Notes under the pieces: model-generated | What the model was told of the DNA's origin: nothing | The model's database searches: none | The model's input: only the letters and a program-made list of their open reading frames with translations | Shown here: piece after piece, positions 11,936 through 24,335 of the stretch | How positions within the stretch are numbered: position 1 is the stretch's first letter | Layout: every line of letters begins with the position of its first letter | Assembly: GCA_023653785.1 (NCBI GenBank) | Contig: JAMKCH010072445.1 | Coordinates: 80,715 to 144,714 of the forward strand | DNA: 64,000 bases | DNA from: Ophioderma brevispina | Taxonomy: Eukaryota > Echinodermata > Ophiuroidea > Amphilepidida > Ophiodermatidae | Reading direction: 5' to 3' | Translations under genes and position numbers: made by a program

Positions 11936-14900
11936 GTGTTGTAGTATAGCAATTAAGTGTCGCGTACGGACATTACTTCAAAATAACCGAGTTTGTCTTC
12001 ATTGGGTTGCTTTCAATCTTATCATTTGCAGGCTATTTTATGATAGCTGACCATTTACAGACATGCCAAAAATCTGATTTTTGATGATTTTTTCGATTTT
12101 CTAATTTAGCAATCACTGATAGTGCCTTTAAAGTTTACTACAGCATAAAACATACATTATAAATTTTACATTTAAAAAGATTATACAAATAAAGAGAAAA
12201 CCCCCTTAAAACACACTTAAGTACCAATTACAACGTCCAAATGATAGTTAATTTCTCAAATTGGTGTGGAACATAATTAAATAACACAAAATTACAATGT
12301 TGCTAATTTGGCCACATGCATTAAAATGACTAAAGACCGGAAAGCATCCAAGTAAAAAAAGAAAATATGTACAATTTTAAAATTAGCAATGGTGTTTATA
12401 ATTGGTCTTATAGATCAAAATGGCTAAAACCAGAAAACGACCCAATTACAAACATCCAAATTTTAAAACCTTATTAAACCTACCATTATCATAACACGAA
12501 TATTAACAAATCAAATGAAAAATTGTATCAACACATCCAAAAAAAGTAACTCCCACCCTTGAAATTTGTCATGTTCAAACGATACATCGTATTATACAAT
12601 GTGGATATATTGGAAGCTAGGTTTATTTAACCGTATTTTGACACCTCAGTTGTGGCTAGTTGACGTGATTATGTGTTGAAAGTTATGCCAACTTGACTGA
12701 TGACCCCAACCAATGATTTTTAAAAGTTCAGTGACCGTTTTTAAATCAGACTCCTTCTAGATGGAAATCAGTGCAATCCATACTTCTTCTCTGCAACTTT
12801 TAAATCCCGGGGGTCCGTTCGGCAAGTTGTCACCGTCTAACTTCAACAATACCCAGTCGATCGCCTCAACAGGTGTCAAAATACCGTAAATAAACACTGC
12901 TTCCAATCACTCCCTAATGTATGATACGATATATTTTTTTTAACTTGACAGACATATTTCAGGGGTGGGGATTTACCTTTTTCGATGTGTTTATGAAAAA
13001 AATGGACAAATAGATAAAACGACTACAAACATATTTAAAATGAAATTGTAAACAAGTTGAAAAGAAATTATACACTGATTATTTACATACTCAAAGTAAG
13101 GAGTTACAAAAACTATTTTAATTGTATTTAGTAAAAATTTCATATTATTCAGAGATGTTAGCAAATAGAGGCATGAAATGAGAGTTCCAAATTTTACACT
13201 ACCAGTACGGGTCTTTTTCTAGAAAGATATTTCGTCGTCTTGGGAGTTAGTGGAATGTTCAATTTACCTCCCAGGAGGAAATGTATATCCTTTGGGGTTT
13301 TAGTTCATCCAAATCAGTTAATATTTATTATTTTGAAATATTTGAAATATTTTTAGTCATATATTCGGCAAAATATCTGAACACTGCATGCAACTCTGAA
13401 CAATCATGAAATAATGACGTTTGTCCCATATTTTACACAAATTGATTGACACATCCCAATCTTGATGACAATTTGATGATTACCGTTTACAGTTAATGAC
13501 ATTATGAATGCAAAACTTATTTTTGTTACCTAAGGGAGATTGTGTATGAAGTAGTGCGGTGACACAGGTGTGTCACATTCAATACAACAGGCCGGCGGGG
13601 ACAAATATAATACAGGTACCGGAAACTGTTATACCACGGTGTTATTGTTATGTACATCGATTACTATATTATCTAGAAATGGTATAGTATAAAGATGCAT
13701 ATTTTAGGTAAACTATTAATTTAAAAAATATACAATTTAAGGTCATTTGTTAGTTTAATATTACATTAATTACATTTTCTGTTTCCATCCATATGAATGT
13801 TATTTTATGGCTTTTAAACATAAAAAATCATGCGTAAACATTCCAAGATTCCGTAATAAACTGATAAGAATAGATCTATCCATACCAATGCATTACAGCA
13901 GATACATTAACACCAACAACTACTAACTAGTTTCATGATTCCGTTTTACCCCATTTTCATTATTAAGGACCCCACCCCACGTGGTATCAAATTCTGCACT
14001 AGAACGATTTAAGTATTCTATATTTTAATGAAGCCGTACACAAAGAATGTAATATGGTACGAGAGTCCATTCCTTTTTTGTATTTTCTATTTCACATGAA
14101 AACGGTGCATTTTGGAGGTAAGACACACCCAAAAAAATTGTCTCAAAATTGTAATGTTTTATGTTTTAAACAATTTAAGTATTCAATACCAATTACGGGA
14201 AAAATACTATTGCCAACAACACTTCTTACTTTTCTGCACAGTATCACACAAACATTTGTACGCAAAAGACGAGGGTTTATTACGTTTCAAAATTTTAAAT
14301 CAACAAAATATGCCAACTGATTACATTATCAGAGAGGTGTCGGAACAATTGTTTATTTGTACGAAGTTGTAAAGTTTGAGTAGCTATTGAACTCAAGTAA
14401 ATTGCTCCAATTTGTTTAGTGTATTACTTTTATCCTTGAGTATTGAATTCTGCCTGAAAATTAGATCTTATATAACAAATATTAAGATACCTTTTACTAA
14501 GTATTTATTCTCAAGATACTTTAATTGACCCCATATCATTCTTATAGTCAAATTATCGGTGATGATGTAAACTAAAACGCATTCAACGTAATATAACGAG
14601 ACGATAACGTAATACACAATAAACGTAGTAAATACATTGTTGACCATTTTCAGTCTACCATTGACTAGATGTATCGATTGAAAGTTATATCAATTTTTGG
14701 TGGTCGGAAAATAGGTATCTATGCCACTCTTGATCAATATTTAAATAGCTTGTGGGTTGATGAGACACTGTGGGATAACGTATACCATTCCTAAAAAGGT
14801 CACATTTTTTAAAAAAGTCAACATTTCCTAGAATTTTTATAGGTAATGTGCAAGTAAAGAGAAAACACAGTTCCATTGCCGCATTAAGTTTACCTTGAAA

Positions 14901-16261
14901 GAGATGCACAATCGATATCTTATTAGAAGTTTTTACCAAACTTAGCAATGTTTGTGAGGAAACGTAATAATAAAACAAGGGTTCACGCAACATTCTGGTT
15001 GTATTTAAAAAATATAAAAATAAAGTGAGCATACAAGGAAAAATTCATTACACAATTCTACACATGTTTTACGGCAAGAAGAACAATTGATATCGGCAGA
15101 ATTAAGCGCTCTTTTGGGGTTTTGTTTGCACTAAAGATTTTTTATTTTTTTTTTTATATTTTGATTGTTGTGTTTAGGACATCATTTCTCCTATTTTCGA
15201 TGTTGAAGGCAATATTCTATAGGAAAAGTAAACGGAAAGTTATGGCAAACTATTATGACCAACATGCAGCTCAACGGCCCCCTATCAAATATTCACGTTT
15301 GGTTCCAATAAAGCATGTGAAAAGGACTTATTAACCAAAGACACAAAATTTCTGGAAATGCACCGTTTTTCATGAAAATCGACCATATTGGTTCAGGCAG
15401 CCGGGGTGGTTATAAAAGAGTGACATCTAACCAGGCGAAGAAAAAAATTGGTCTATTTTTATGTAAGCGTTATGAAGCCCACTTACTTTTATTTCTGGAA
15501 TATAAACTTAGGAAAATGATGGCGCAAGACATAAAGAATGATTTTAAGTTAAACATCACCCAAATAACGTATACGGAGTGTTTAGTCTATGGACGGGCAA
15601 CTTTGAGCACGTTTGTTTTCAAATTTAACACCCTACAGAGGGGAAATAAAACAAAAAAGTACAAGATTAAATTCACGAATGACCACCTTCACATAATAAT
15701 AATAAAATGTCACCAGAATGTGTTTTCAGTTATTGATGAAACACTAAAACGTAAGTGCATATTAAGAAGCCCATCGTGGGAATGCGTAGATGTTGGTACG
15801 CTTAGAGTGGCAAATCGAAAAGAAATGGCCATTGCGGAGTAAATTACCTCACATTTGTTGTCCAATTGCTATTTAATGTGTAGGTGTACCAGACAAATCA
15901 TGAAAATTACACCGGTTTAATAATATACTATGACTTTTCAGATATTTTAAAGTGTTTTCAGATTCTTGTAATTAAGGAGTCCACCCAAGATCGTTTTTTA
16001 GCCTTACGGCAGCAAGTTAGTGGTGTATAAAATCTGAGCCCAAAATATTCATAAAGAAATCTTTTCATATTCTTGAAAAATTTACAGCGTTTGACTTTAT
16101 AACAATTTGGTTTAAAAAGTTATGATAAAATAGGTCATTCATAATTGGCCGAATTTCAATTATAGTTCGTCATTTATATTTGATACCTGCATTATCATGT
16201 ACTGTAAATAGTGTTTTATATATTTATTAAACAATATTAAAAATTCAGTGTTTTAGTGCAG
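11936..16261. other. AT-rich non-coding DNA with unconvincing open frames
   Basis: I see nothing here that I can assign. The longest frame on the plus strand runs from 15,372 to 15,842 (156 codons, Lys-, Ile- and Asn-rich, no recognised motif, signal peptide or repeat). A 115-codon minus-strand frame lies at 14,685-15,032. In AT-rich DNA with many poly-A/T tracts neither length nor composition argues for translation. Confidence 0.4.
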
Positions 16262-18175
16262 CCACACTCGATTACAATAAATTTTATGTGTTAAGCGCAG
16301 CAAATCGTTTACAAATTTTACAGCATTTCAAAAGAATTTTAAAATTGAATATTAAATTTTTAATTTAATAATTTACAAACCCGTATTACAAATTTTCATG
16401 TAAATCGCCACAGAGCAAACACGATTACCCAAACTTTCACGTATTTTAGCGCAGCGAACCGTTACAAATTAGCACAGAAAACTGATGATCATGTATTTAG
16501 TGCAGCAAAATGAGTTACAACTTTCATGTCATTTATGCCAGTAAATCGATTATAAATTATCATGTATTTAGCGCAGCAAACCGATTACAATTTTCATGAT
16601 TATTTAGCTGCAGCAAACCGGTGACATAGTTGTTGGAGCCAAGTAGTTAAAATCTCAAGACACGGAATTAAGCGTGAAACTATGTTGCGTGCAGAGTCAA
16701 CTAAATCGAGTGCCCCATTTTTACCGTGTGGTGGACTATGAGTCGGCGGACTAAAAGTTTCTACACCGGTATTAGGGTATTAGAAATCATTCATTTAATT
16801 AGTTGCAGCAAACCGATCACAGATTTTCATGAATTTAGCGAAGCAAACGATTAAAATCTTTTTCATTTATTTATTGCAGCAACGCGATTAAAAATTTTCA
16901 TTAGTTGCAGCAAACGATACAGATTTCATGTATTTAGCACTGGCGTACCGGGGGGGGGGGCTTTGGGGGACTAAAGCCCCTATTCCAACGTCTCAAGAAA
17001 AAGAGGAAGGAAAGGAGAAAGAGGAAGAAGGGAGAAAAGAAAAAAGAGGAAAAGAGAAGGAGAAAAGAAGAGAAGAGAAGAAAAATAGAAGAGGCAGGAA
17101 AAAGAGGAGAAAAGCAAAAAGGAGAGAGGAAAAAGCAGAGGACTCGTTTCACGGTTTTCGCGCTCGTACACAATCTGTAAGTATTAATGCGATGGCATGG
17201 CAGCGTAGCGTATGATGAGAGAGAAGAGAGAGAGAAGTGTCGGAAGAAGTACACAAGGGAAGGCGTTTTCAGGTCTTTGAAAACCCTAAAACCTCAGGAG
17301 CCTAAGGCGGGCCCCTGCCCCTGGACCCCAGGGCCGTTGCCCCACGAACCCCACCAGGGGCCCTAGGCGGGGGGACTGGACCCCCACCCGTTAGTCGCTC
17401 CGCCCGCTTCGCCCTCATGGTTCCGAAAACATCTTTAGTCCAGCCACCCTCAATAAATGTCCTGCCCACGCTATGTTTCGCGCAGGCAAAATCGATTACA
17501 AAGAGGTCACTAGTGCACACAAATTTTAATTTAGTGCAGGTAAATCGATCACAAAGGTTCATGTTTTAGTGCAGCAACCGATTACAAATAGCACAGCAAA
17601 CCGATTACAAATTATCATGTATTTAGCGCAGCAAACCGATTACAAATAGCAGAGCAAACGATGACAAGGTGCATCAAATCTATTAAAGTTTTCATGTATT
17701 TAGAGATTCAAACCGATTACAATTATCTTGTATACGTTAGAAACCGATTACAAATTTTCCTTATTTATCGCAGCAAACCGCATTTACAAATTTGGATATA
17801 TTAGTGCCAACAAACTGCATACAAAATTATCATGTATTTTATTACGTAAGAAACCCGATTAAATTTTAATGTATTTTTACTCTGATTTCAGCGCAAACAA
17901 ACCGGGATTACACAAGTACCATACATACGTAGCAAACCAATGACAAATTATCATTGTATTAAGTGCAGCACAGCGATTACATAATGTCATGTATTTCGTG
18001 CAGTAAATCAGATAACAAATTTTCTGTATTAGTGCAAACCGATTACAATTTATTTAGCGCAACAAACCGATTACAAATGTTCACGTATTAGTGCAGAACA
18101 GTTAACAAATGTTTATGTATTCAGTGCAGAAAATCGATTACCAGCAAACCGATTACTGCCAGATTACAACTCCAC
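16262..18175 (+). repeat. 35-bp satellite array, left copy
   Basis: Degenerate tandem repeat with a 35-base unit containing CAGCAAACCGATTACAAATT followed by TTCATGTATTTAGCG or TTCATGTATTTAGTG. Units vary by indels. The array is interrupted by unrelated sequence at ~16,620-16,790 and by a GC-rich insert at ~16,938-17,455. The same monomer reappears reverse-complemented at 29,140-29,740 and nowhere else in the window. Confidence 0.9.
16938..17455. mobile_element. GC-rich dispersed element inserted in the satellite, with a GA-rich core
   Basis: The satellite breaks off at ATTTAGCACTGGCGTACC, a poly-G run follows, then GGGGGACTAAAGCCCC (a small hairpin), a purine-only GA tract at ~16,995-17,135, and a GC-rich end with CCCCTGGACCCC, CACCAGGGGCCC and GTCGCTCCGCCCGCTTCGCCCTC. 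The last part resembles 62,340-62,480 (CTGGACCCACCAGGGGCCC, CGGTCGCTTCGCTCC), so it belongs to a dispersed family. Class unknown. Confidence 0.6.
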
Positions 18176-19546
18176 CATATTTATTGATGGTTTGCATTCA
18201 ATTGAGTTGCTGACGTGAAGTCAATTGTTTTCAACACGAAAGCATATTTCAGTGTTCAAATTCTTGTTCCACAACATATGAATGAGTGCTACTCATATAA
18301 TATTTACATTTATGATTATTCAATAAAACTGCGTCGTATGTTGAAGGTCAAGCAATACATGATATTATTCAAGATGGATTGGAAGAATCACTTTTTACTC
18401 TTACCCCCCACTCAGAAATATTTTATATATATATATATTATCTCCCCCCCGATAGTTCAAATGGGACTGTGCCAACCATAATTAAATGTGTTATGATATG
18501 AAACTCGCACAATGCAAATTAATGTTGAAAAGTCACAATAAAACATGTTATTTGGGGCGATTTTGAAAAACAAAATGGCTGCAGTCTTAATGTTCCTATA
18601 ATCTAGCTTTATCCTTTCCAGATAGTTGTAGGTGTTAAATACAAGTTTTGGCCATAAAACTAGCTTCCTAGCACATTCAAAACTCGAGTTATGATTTGTA
18701 AATAATATACCACAAATGGCAGCCATTTTGATAACAAGATGGCCCCGTCCCATGGGAATTCTCCATCAAACTTTTTCTTGATTTCTATGGGACCTAATTA
18801 AGGTATCTAAATAGGTGTCATGCTTTAATCATTGAAATCCCACGGGGTTCCACACTCTTGACTATGACCTGAGAAAAAATATAATGTGGTATAGGTTGCA
18901 ACGCGTACCCAAGCAGCCAATTGCATCGTATATCTTGATGTACATAGATGTCCCAGAAAACTGAACTTATTTTGACACGGGCTCTAATCAAATGAAAATA
19001 TCACGATTGCAGTGGTGTTTCCTGAAATTTTAAAATTTCTGGAGTATCCTTCGTTAACCGTTGAAAAAAAATAATTAACGATGATGATTTCGTTTTTAAA
19101 CTAGACGCGGTCAAAGGAAGGTATGACTGGAACCGATTTACCTTTTTCATTCTTACTTCTTGCGCCGCCTTTTTTAAATATGGTATACTTGCTCGTATGC
19201 CAAAATGAGTATGTCACCCAAACGGGGACACTAAGCGGGCTGCACCCGTTTTGACAGTTTTTAAATATGCGATTTGAGTGTGTAGACGTTTGAGTATATT
19301 TCCAAAAGTAATCCAGTTTAACCACCCACCCCCCCCCCACGTAAAAAGAAGGGATATAGTTAGTGGGACAAAATACTAAAAGGATTCGAAACTCGTACAT
19401 GGATGGATAAAAAACAGTCATCATTCATGGACCGATCGTGTTTAAGAGGCAATGACACATTTGAAAAAAAATCCACTCAGTACAATATCTAGGTCCTCTT
19501 AAATTGGTGTGAAAAGCAAATGTGGATTGCGATCAGTATTCATATA

Positions 19547-20478
19547 CGAGCGGGTATCAAAAGTTTTAAACATCACCAGAAAGGATAGAGCACATAAACG
19601 TAATAATTTATTTTGTGATCCTAAGGCATCTTTACATAGTTACCGTGCAAAGTCACACATTTTTCCACAACTTTTTAAACTGACTGTCCATCTATACCGC
19701 ATTGTAGAGATCTCGATTTCGAAAGATTCAGAGTCCTTACGAATCTCACATAGTCAACCGTCCAGAGTCACCAGTTCTCCCACCGTTGCTGGACACTGCG
19801 CATGCCACCACTGTAGAAGTCCTCAGATTGTGGTAAAAACCAATGTTCCACCTCTTCAATGACTTCATCAGTGTCATTCAAATCCCCTACCCGGCAGTGA
19901 ATTTTCATCTGTGGGAACAAGTTGGAATCACTTGGGCTGGATCAGGATCCTGTCCCAAAAGAGCCCAAATTCTGCTTGAACAGGGTACACCGATGCATAC
20001 CTCTGGGGGAGAATGTCTGCCAAAGCGCGGAACCCACCGTGCTGACATCTTAAGCCATGTGTAGTTGGTTGTGAATAATATTCCACACATGCCATCAACT
20101 GAGATCAGTGTCATGCATGGTCGTGATGAGGAGTCACTCGTCGTCTTCATGATAAGATCCTCTTACTTTTTTCACTGTGGGCCGCATTGTCCGAAAGTGA
20201 TGGGCGTCCACTTCTTGGTATCGTGTGTAGGGAATGTGGCCAGTTTGAATATTCTTTTCCAATATTTAACCGTGATATATGACGGGTAATTATCACCGTA
20301 GACAAGCCTTCATGTTCATTCATAGATTTGCTGGGTACTGTAACCCTTCAAATGCCGGACGCGTTTGTCTGTATTTTCTCTATCAGTGCAGGTTATGTGG
20401 TTAGCAGAGCAGGTTTTTGGGACATCTATCTACTCTTGCACTGCTGTGATGTTATTAAAACTTTTTATATTCGCCTCG
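19547..20478 (-). mobile_element. mariner-type transposon, TA target duplication
   Basis: The element is bounded by TA at 19,545-19,546 and 20,479-20,480. Its ends are inverted repeats of about 28-30 bases: left CGAGCGGGTATCAAAAGTTT, right (reverse complement) CGAGGCGAATATAAAAAGTT, both going on to TTAAxxxACATC. The homologous position in the opposite arm of the large inverted repeat (~27,400) reads ATTCATATACAATGTAATTA with a single TA, i.e. the uninterrupted target. This defines the insertion exactly. TA duplication and a single transposase frame fit the Tc1/mariner superfamily. Confidence 0.9.
19590..20375 (-). pseudogene. mariner-family transposase remnant, internally deleted
   Basis: Read on the minus strand, pieces of a Tc1/mariner transposase appear in order in shifting frames. 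First comes an N-terminal helix-turn-helix-like region (IYEEMKACL-like, SYITVKYWKKEF-like, ~20,370-20,250), then GHIPYTRYQEVD, then the conserved linker MSARWVPR (~20,050-20,030). A C-terminal part follows with PSDxxLFPQMKIH (~19,930-19,900), NDTDEVIEEVEHWF (~19,885-19,845) and EDFYSGGM...QQRWEN (~19,830-19,785). The two catalytic aspartate regions between the linker and the C-terminal part are missing (deletion of the TGDESW-like and HDNAPAH-like motifs), and there are stops and frameshifts. It cannot encode an active enzyme. Family assignment is strong; subfamily is not determined. Confidence 0.85.
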
Positions 20479-22955
20479 TACAATCTAAGTAATAATCCCC
20501 CGATTCAATATCATATTACAACTTCAAACAGAAGAATATTGTTTAATTAAAATGTGAAACTCAACTAGAAACACAACTAGCTTTAAACCTTAACTTTCCA
20601 AAAGCATTAGGTCCTTTTTTTTAGCTAGCCACAGCCTAGAATTAACAGTCTTTCGAAAGTCGGGTCATGCCTACAGCAGGTGGACATAAAAATAATGAAG
20701 AGTTCTACCTACAAAAACGTCAAGCCTACATTTTAGCTGATTGATTGAAGGGTGAGCTAGCTAAACGACCGTGCCTTGGGATATATGTTACTATCCATGT
20801 GAGGATGCTTACTGGATTTGTCATGTTATATGATAAGATGGGTGGACAACATAGCCAAGAGAAATTAAAGATATGGGGTCACAGATGACCGATTGATGTT
20901 GGTCCATGGAAGATGTCGTGGAGGATGTGAGGTGATGTATGTCGTATGTTGTGTTTATTTATATTGTGCTTTTTACCTTTTTGCTTCTTTCACATTTTCT
21001 TTCCTTCTTTTATATATCATTTTTTATTTCTTTTATTCTTTTTTATTTTCCTAATCTTGTTCAGTGTCCCTTGTGCTTCTATATAAACAAAGGAAAAGAA
21101 CAGGAAAAACAGAAAAAATTTATGATAAATGTTGCTGATGTACAGGCTAGCTTTTAGGCATGGCCTATAAGCACACGACGCGAAATTTATAATGCGCTAA
21201 AATGTGAAATTATATGAAAACCAAAGACGAAAATTGCTTGTATATTAAGATGATGAGCCAGGGATACGTCTAAAATTTAAATTGATTTTTTTGACGAAAA
21301 TTACATGAAAATAAGGTTATTTATTGATCAAAATATTTATGTAATTGACCTAAGACCCGGCAAAGACGAAACTGTTTTAAACACACGCACATTTACCGTT
21401 TTTTTGGAACAAAAAAAAACAACAACGAGCCTATATGCATATATTAATGAAACACGTTTTAAACTAAATGGAAAAACCTATAATATATATAAAATATATA
21501 ATGAAATTTAATTTATTTATCATTAGTCTCCAAGATTTTTAGAAAAGCAACTATATCTCCGGCATACCTAATTGCAAAAGTTGTGAGCCTTGACCTTGAA
21601 AAATATTATTAAATTCTATTTATTTTTCTGCCTTTACCTTATGAGATATTACTCTGAGTGGTCACGGTAGGTCACATAAACCCATAAGAATTATTGGACC
21701 ACTCATATTCAAAAGAACAGCGATGAAGAGAGTGAGAGAAAAAGCGACCCGAAGGAATATTGGCCGGGTATTTATATCTAATAATATTTTCCACACGATG
21801 TATTACAAATTTGTAAAGTCAAATGACACTTCACTAAGGGACCGATCCAAAACTCTCATTTTCTTACTTCAAACCGTTCATCTATAGTGCCCCATCGGGA
21901 ACTATTTAAATTATAAGATAAAATCTTACAGATTCAACTTGAAATTTATTAGATTTATATTTTAAATCTAAAGAGATTATAGTCCACATGTAACGATATA
22001 AATTAGCAATCTAAGTAATTTTGAGAGTCTCCCGAATAATCATAAAAATAATTGTGATGTGGGTTAGTTGACCTCTCCCTTCATATTTCATAGTAATTGG
22101 GAAACATTTAATGAATACACGGTAGAAGGGTGGACATAATAAAGCTCAATAGATGTCCATAGATAATATATATTTAAACTTTCCAAAATTGACTTCGGTC
22201 AATGAAAGGTGGGTGGGGTCAAGTAAATTTATATATATATGCATTTCATCCGAGGGGCCCACAAGGATAAATTTTTGTACCAAAATAGGGGTTGGGGTGA
22301 CAGTGGTAAATTTTGAAACAAAAATAGGGTTTGTGGGCGACATTTTCAAATTGGGTCTTGGGTAACAGCGATGCTTAAAATCGGGGTCTTAAGAGAAACA
22401 CTAGCACATTTGAAAAAATAGTGCGCCCTCTAGAATGTCAAAATTGAGGTTTTGCATGGTTGTGTAAACTTTTAATACATTCAGCCTAAACAGAAAACGA
22501 TTTTATAATTAATGTCGCCGGCGAACATTAATTCAGCAGACGACGCCGGAAATGGCATGCAACACGGTTAGAATTGATTCTCGAGCATGCATATTGTTTG
22601 ACCGATCTGTGACCTTTGTTGGTTTAATATCAATGAGTATACAAGTCTACGATATTCATGTAATCAGAAGACTTTGGTTGATAAAGTTACGGTAGGTTAA
22701 CTTAAGAGTTAGCCTACAAATTCCATGGATGTCTTTAGCCTATTATTAATGTCCATATCTGGTTTGGAGCATGTGATTTTTATGTGTAAAATCTATCTCT
22801 ACTCTTCCAATGGCCTAGACTATCATTTGCGAGCAATCGAAGAAATTTCATATTTTCTGAAATGTACCGCTTTAAAGCTCTTTAACAGCCTTACATACGC
22901 GTTACCTCCAAGATGGGAGTGCCCCTCGGGTATCTCATAAAACGTTTTCTTTTTA

Positions 22956-23103
22956 GAGAATAAAATATATCATTTGTTGTTTTGCCTATCTAATATCTGT
23001 CATATTGGATGGGCAGTCCAATATTTTGAGTAGTGGATGCCGGCGCAGCCGGTATCCACACGATATTAGATAGGCAAAACAACAAATCTCATCTTTTATT
23101 CTC
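22956..23103. mobile_element. compact hairpin element with 42-bp arms and two nested hairpins
   Basis: The arm 22,956-22,997 is the near-perfect reverse complement of 23,062-23,103; both share TTTGTTGTTTTGCCTATCTA. The ~64-base loop holds two more hairpins: TATTGGA/TCCAATA (23,003-23,023) and GTGGATGCCGGC/GCCGGTATCCAC (23,033-23,059, one mismatch). This is a MITE-like or foldback structure with no coding capacity. Confidence 0.85.
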
Positions 23104-23919
23104 ATTCTTATTTAGTTTTGGTTACTTTAAACACCGAAAATATTTTTATTTCAATAACAATTAGTTAAAAGGGCAAAAATATGCCCCCGCTGCCAAAAAT
23201 GAACCAACCCGTACTAGCTGCGTGCACTGCGTAACCTTATACACTCGCGCGTAAACACTTACGTGACGACGCACTATCTAATATCGTCTCATATAAGATA
23301 GGCGGCAACCAATGATATTGCGTGTTTCCTTACTAAACCCCTCCCACTGAATAAGAATATAACGGTCTACCTGAAGATGAACCTAAGGGGTGGCTTCAGA
23401 ACTCAAACCCCGGATGAACGCGGTTTATTTTCGGTTGAACCGCGTCTCATTGTTTAGAATAGGCACGCTCAAGGTAAACACTGCATGAAATCAATAGCTT
23501 ATCGATCGCCGGTTGCATATGGCGCTGTGAAATTTAGGCTACGTCATCCTCGGTCAATACGTCATACTGCATAAATTAAAAGTCCATATTAGGTAGCTCA
23601 TCGAAATTGGTGGCGCTATTACTATCGATATCGAAATCAGGGCATTTGTACAATTTCACTGCCTGGATAACTTTTTTTTATTTAGCTGAAGCCATTGTAG
23701 TCCAGTATTTTTATGATTTGATCCAAAACAAATTGCAAAAGAAACAATTTTGGTGTTAGTGTACTGTGATATTGCCCAAAAATAATATATCGAAAGTTTA
23801 CCAAAATCAACATAGTGGAACATGTAGAAAGAAGTGGGAAACGTTTGTACAGGGGTAAAACATTAGAGTTGTTCGAATTGATTTAAAAGATATACCAATT
23901 TATTGGGCTACTACTAAGG

Positions 23920-24335
23920 TTTAAAAGGGTATAGTTTGCCCTGTCTATGATCTATGGTTTTAGTACAATAGGCACATAACAGTTCAAGGTCACCCTGGGC
24001 TAGAATCTACAGAATGGTCCGATTTTGTAAATCGTTCATTTGGGCACAATAGATAAGTAATAATTCTTTGTTCGATAGTTCTATATAAGAATTACAGACC
24101 TAAGGTAGTGACCTCCCATAGACCTTGTAGCCTCCAGTCACATTTTGCATTCCAATGTAACGACTATCATAGATTGTGCAAGCAATATACTTTTGGTTCC
24201 TGTACCATTAGACGAACAATTTGACACTTTTTTTTATAACGAACGGAGATTTTACCCCATTGTGACCTTGAACCTATTTTGACTCATAACTGCAGATAGG
24301 GCAAACTATACCTCTTTTATTTCCTTGAAAGGTGA
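23920..24335. mobile_element. MITE-like element with ~80-bp inverted arms
   Basis: The left arm, reverse-complemented, reads GGTGACCTTGAACTGTTATG ... CAGGGCAAACTATACCCTTTTAA. The right arm reads TTGTGACCTTGAACCTATTT ... TAGGGCAAACTATACCTCTTTTA. A third module of the same type is at 3,015-3,165. Ends and target duplication are not resolved. Confidence 0.6.

Larger units (their letters stand above)
16262..20935 (+). repeat. left arm of a large imperfect inverted repeat
   Basis: Going inward, this arm matches the reverse complement of 26,930-29,745 in collinear order. The 35-bp satellite (16.26-18.17 kb) matches 29.14-29.74 kb. TTTCAGTGTTCAAATTCTTG at ~18,250 matches ~29,050. TGTACAT..ATGTCCCAGAAAAC at ~18,938 matches ~28,320. 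ACGCGGTCAAAGGAAGGTATG at ~19,105 matches ~28,150. GTATACTTGC at ~19,182 matches ~28,070. GATATAGTTAGTGGGACAAA at ~19,354 matches ~27,905. GCGATCAGTATTCATATAC at ~19,529 matches ~27,415. CAACATAGCCAAGA at ~20,847 matches ~27,010. Divergence is moderate and indel-rich. Arm lengths differ because each carries private insertions. Confidence 0.85.

Noticed and set aside
14685..15032. 115-codon minus-strand open frame
   Set aside because: Hydrophobic/Leu-Phe-rich composition from AT-rich sequence; no family resemblance.
15372..15842. 156-codon plus-strand open frame
   Set aside because: No recognisable motif, surrounded by comparable random frames in AT-rich DNA, no splice or promoter support.
16928..17254. 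Frames over the GA-rich tract (Lys/Glu/Arg-rich plus strand, Ser/Phe/Leu-rich minus strand)
   Set aside because: Low-complexity translation of a purine tract inside a dispersed repeat.
16262..18175. CRISPR-like array (35-bp repeats)
   Set aside because: Units are head-to-tail without unique spacers, strongly degenerate, and in an intron-bearing animal genome: an ordinary satellite.
22146..22365. Mirror open frames of ~70 codons on both strands
   Set aside because: Arise from an imperfect ~50-bp doublet; neither resembles a protein.
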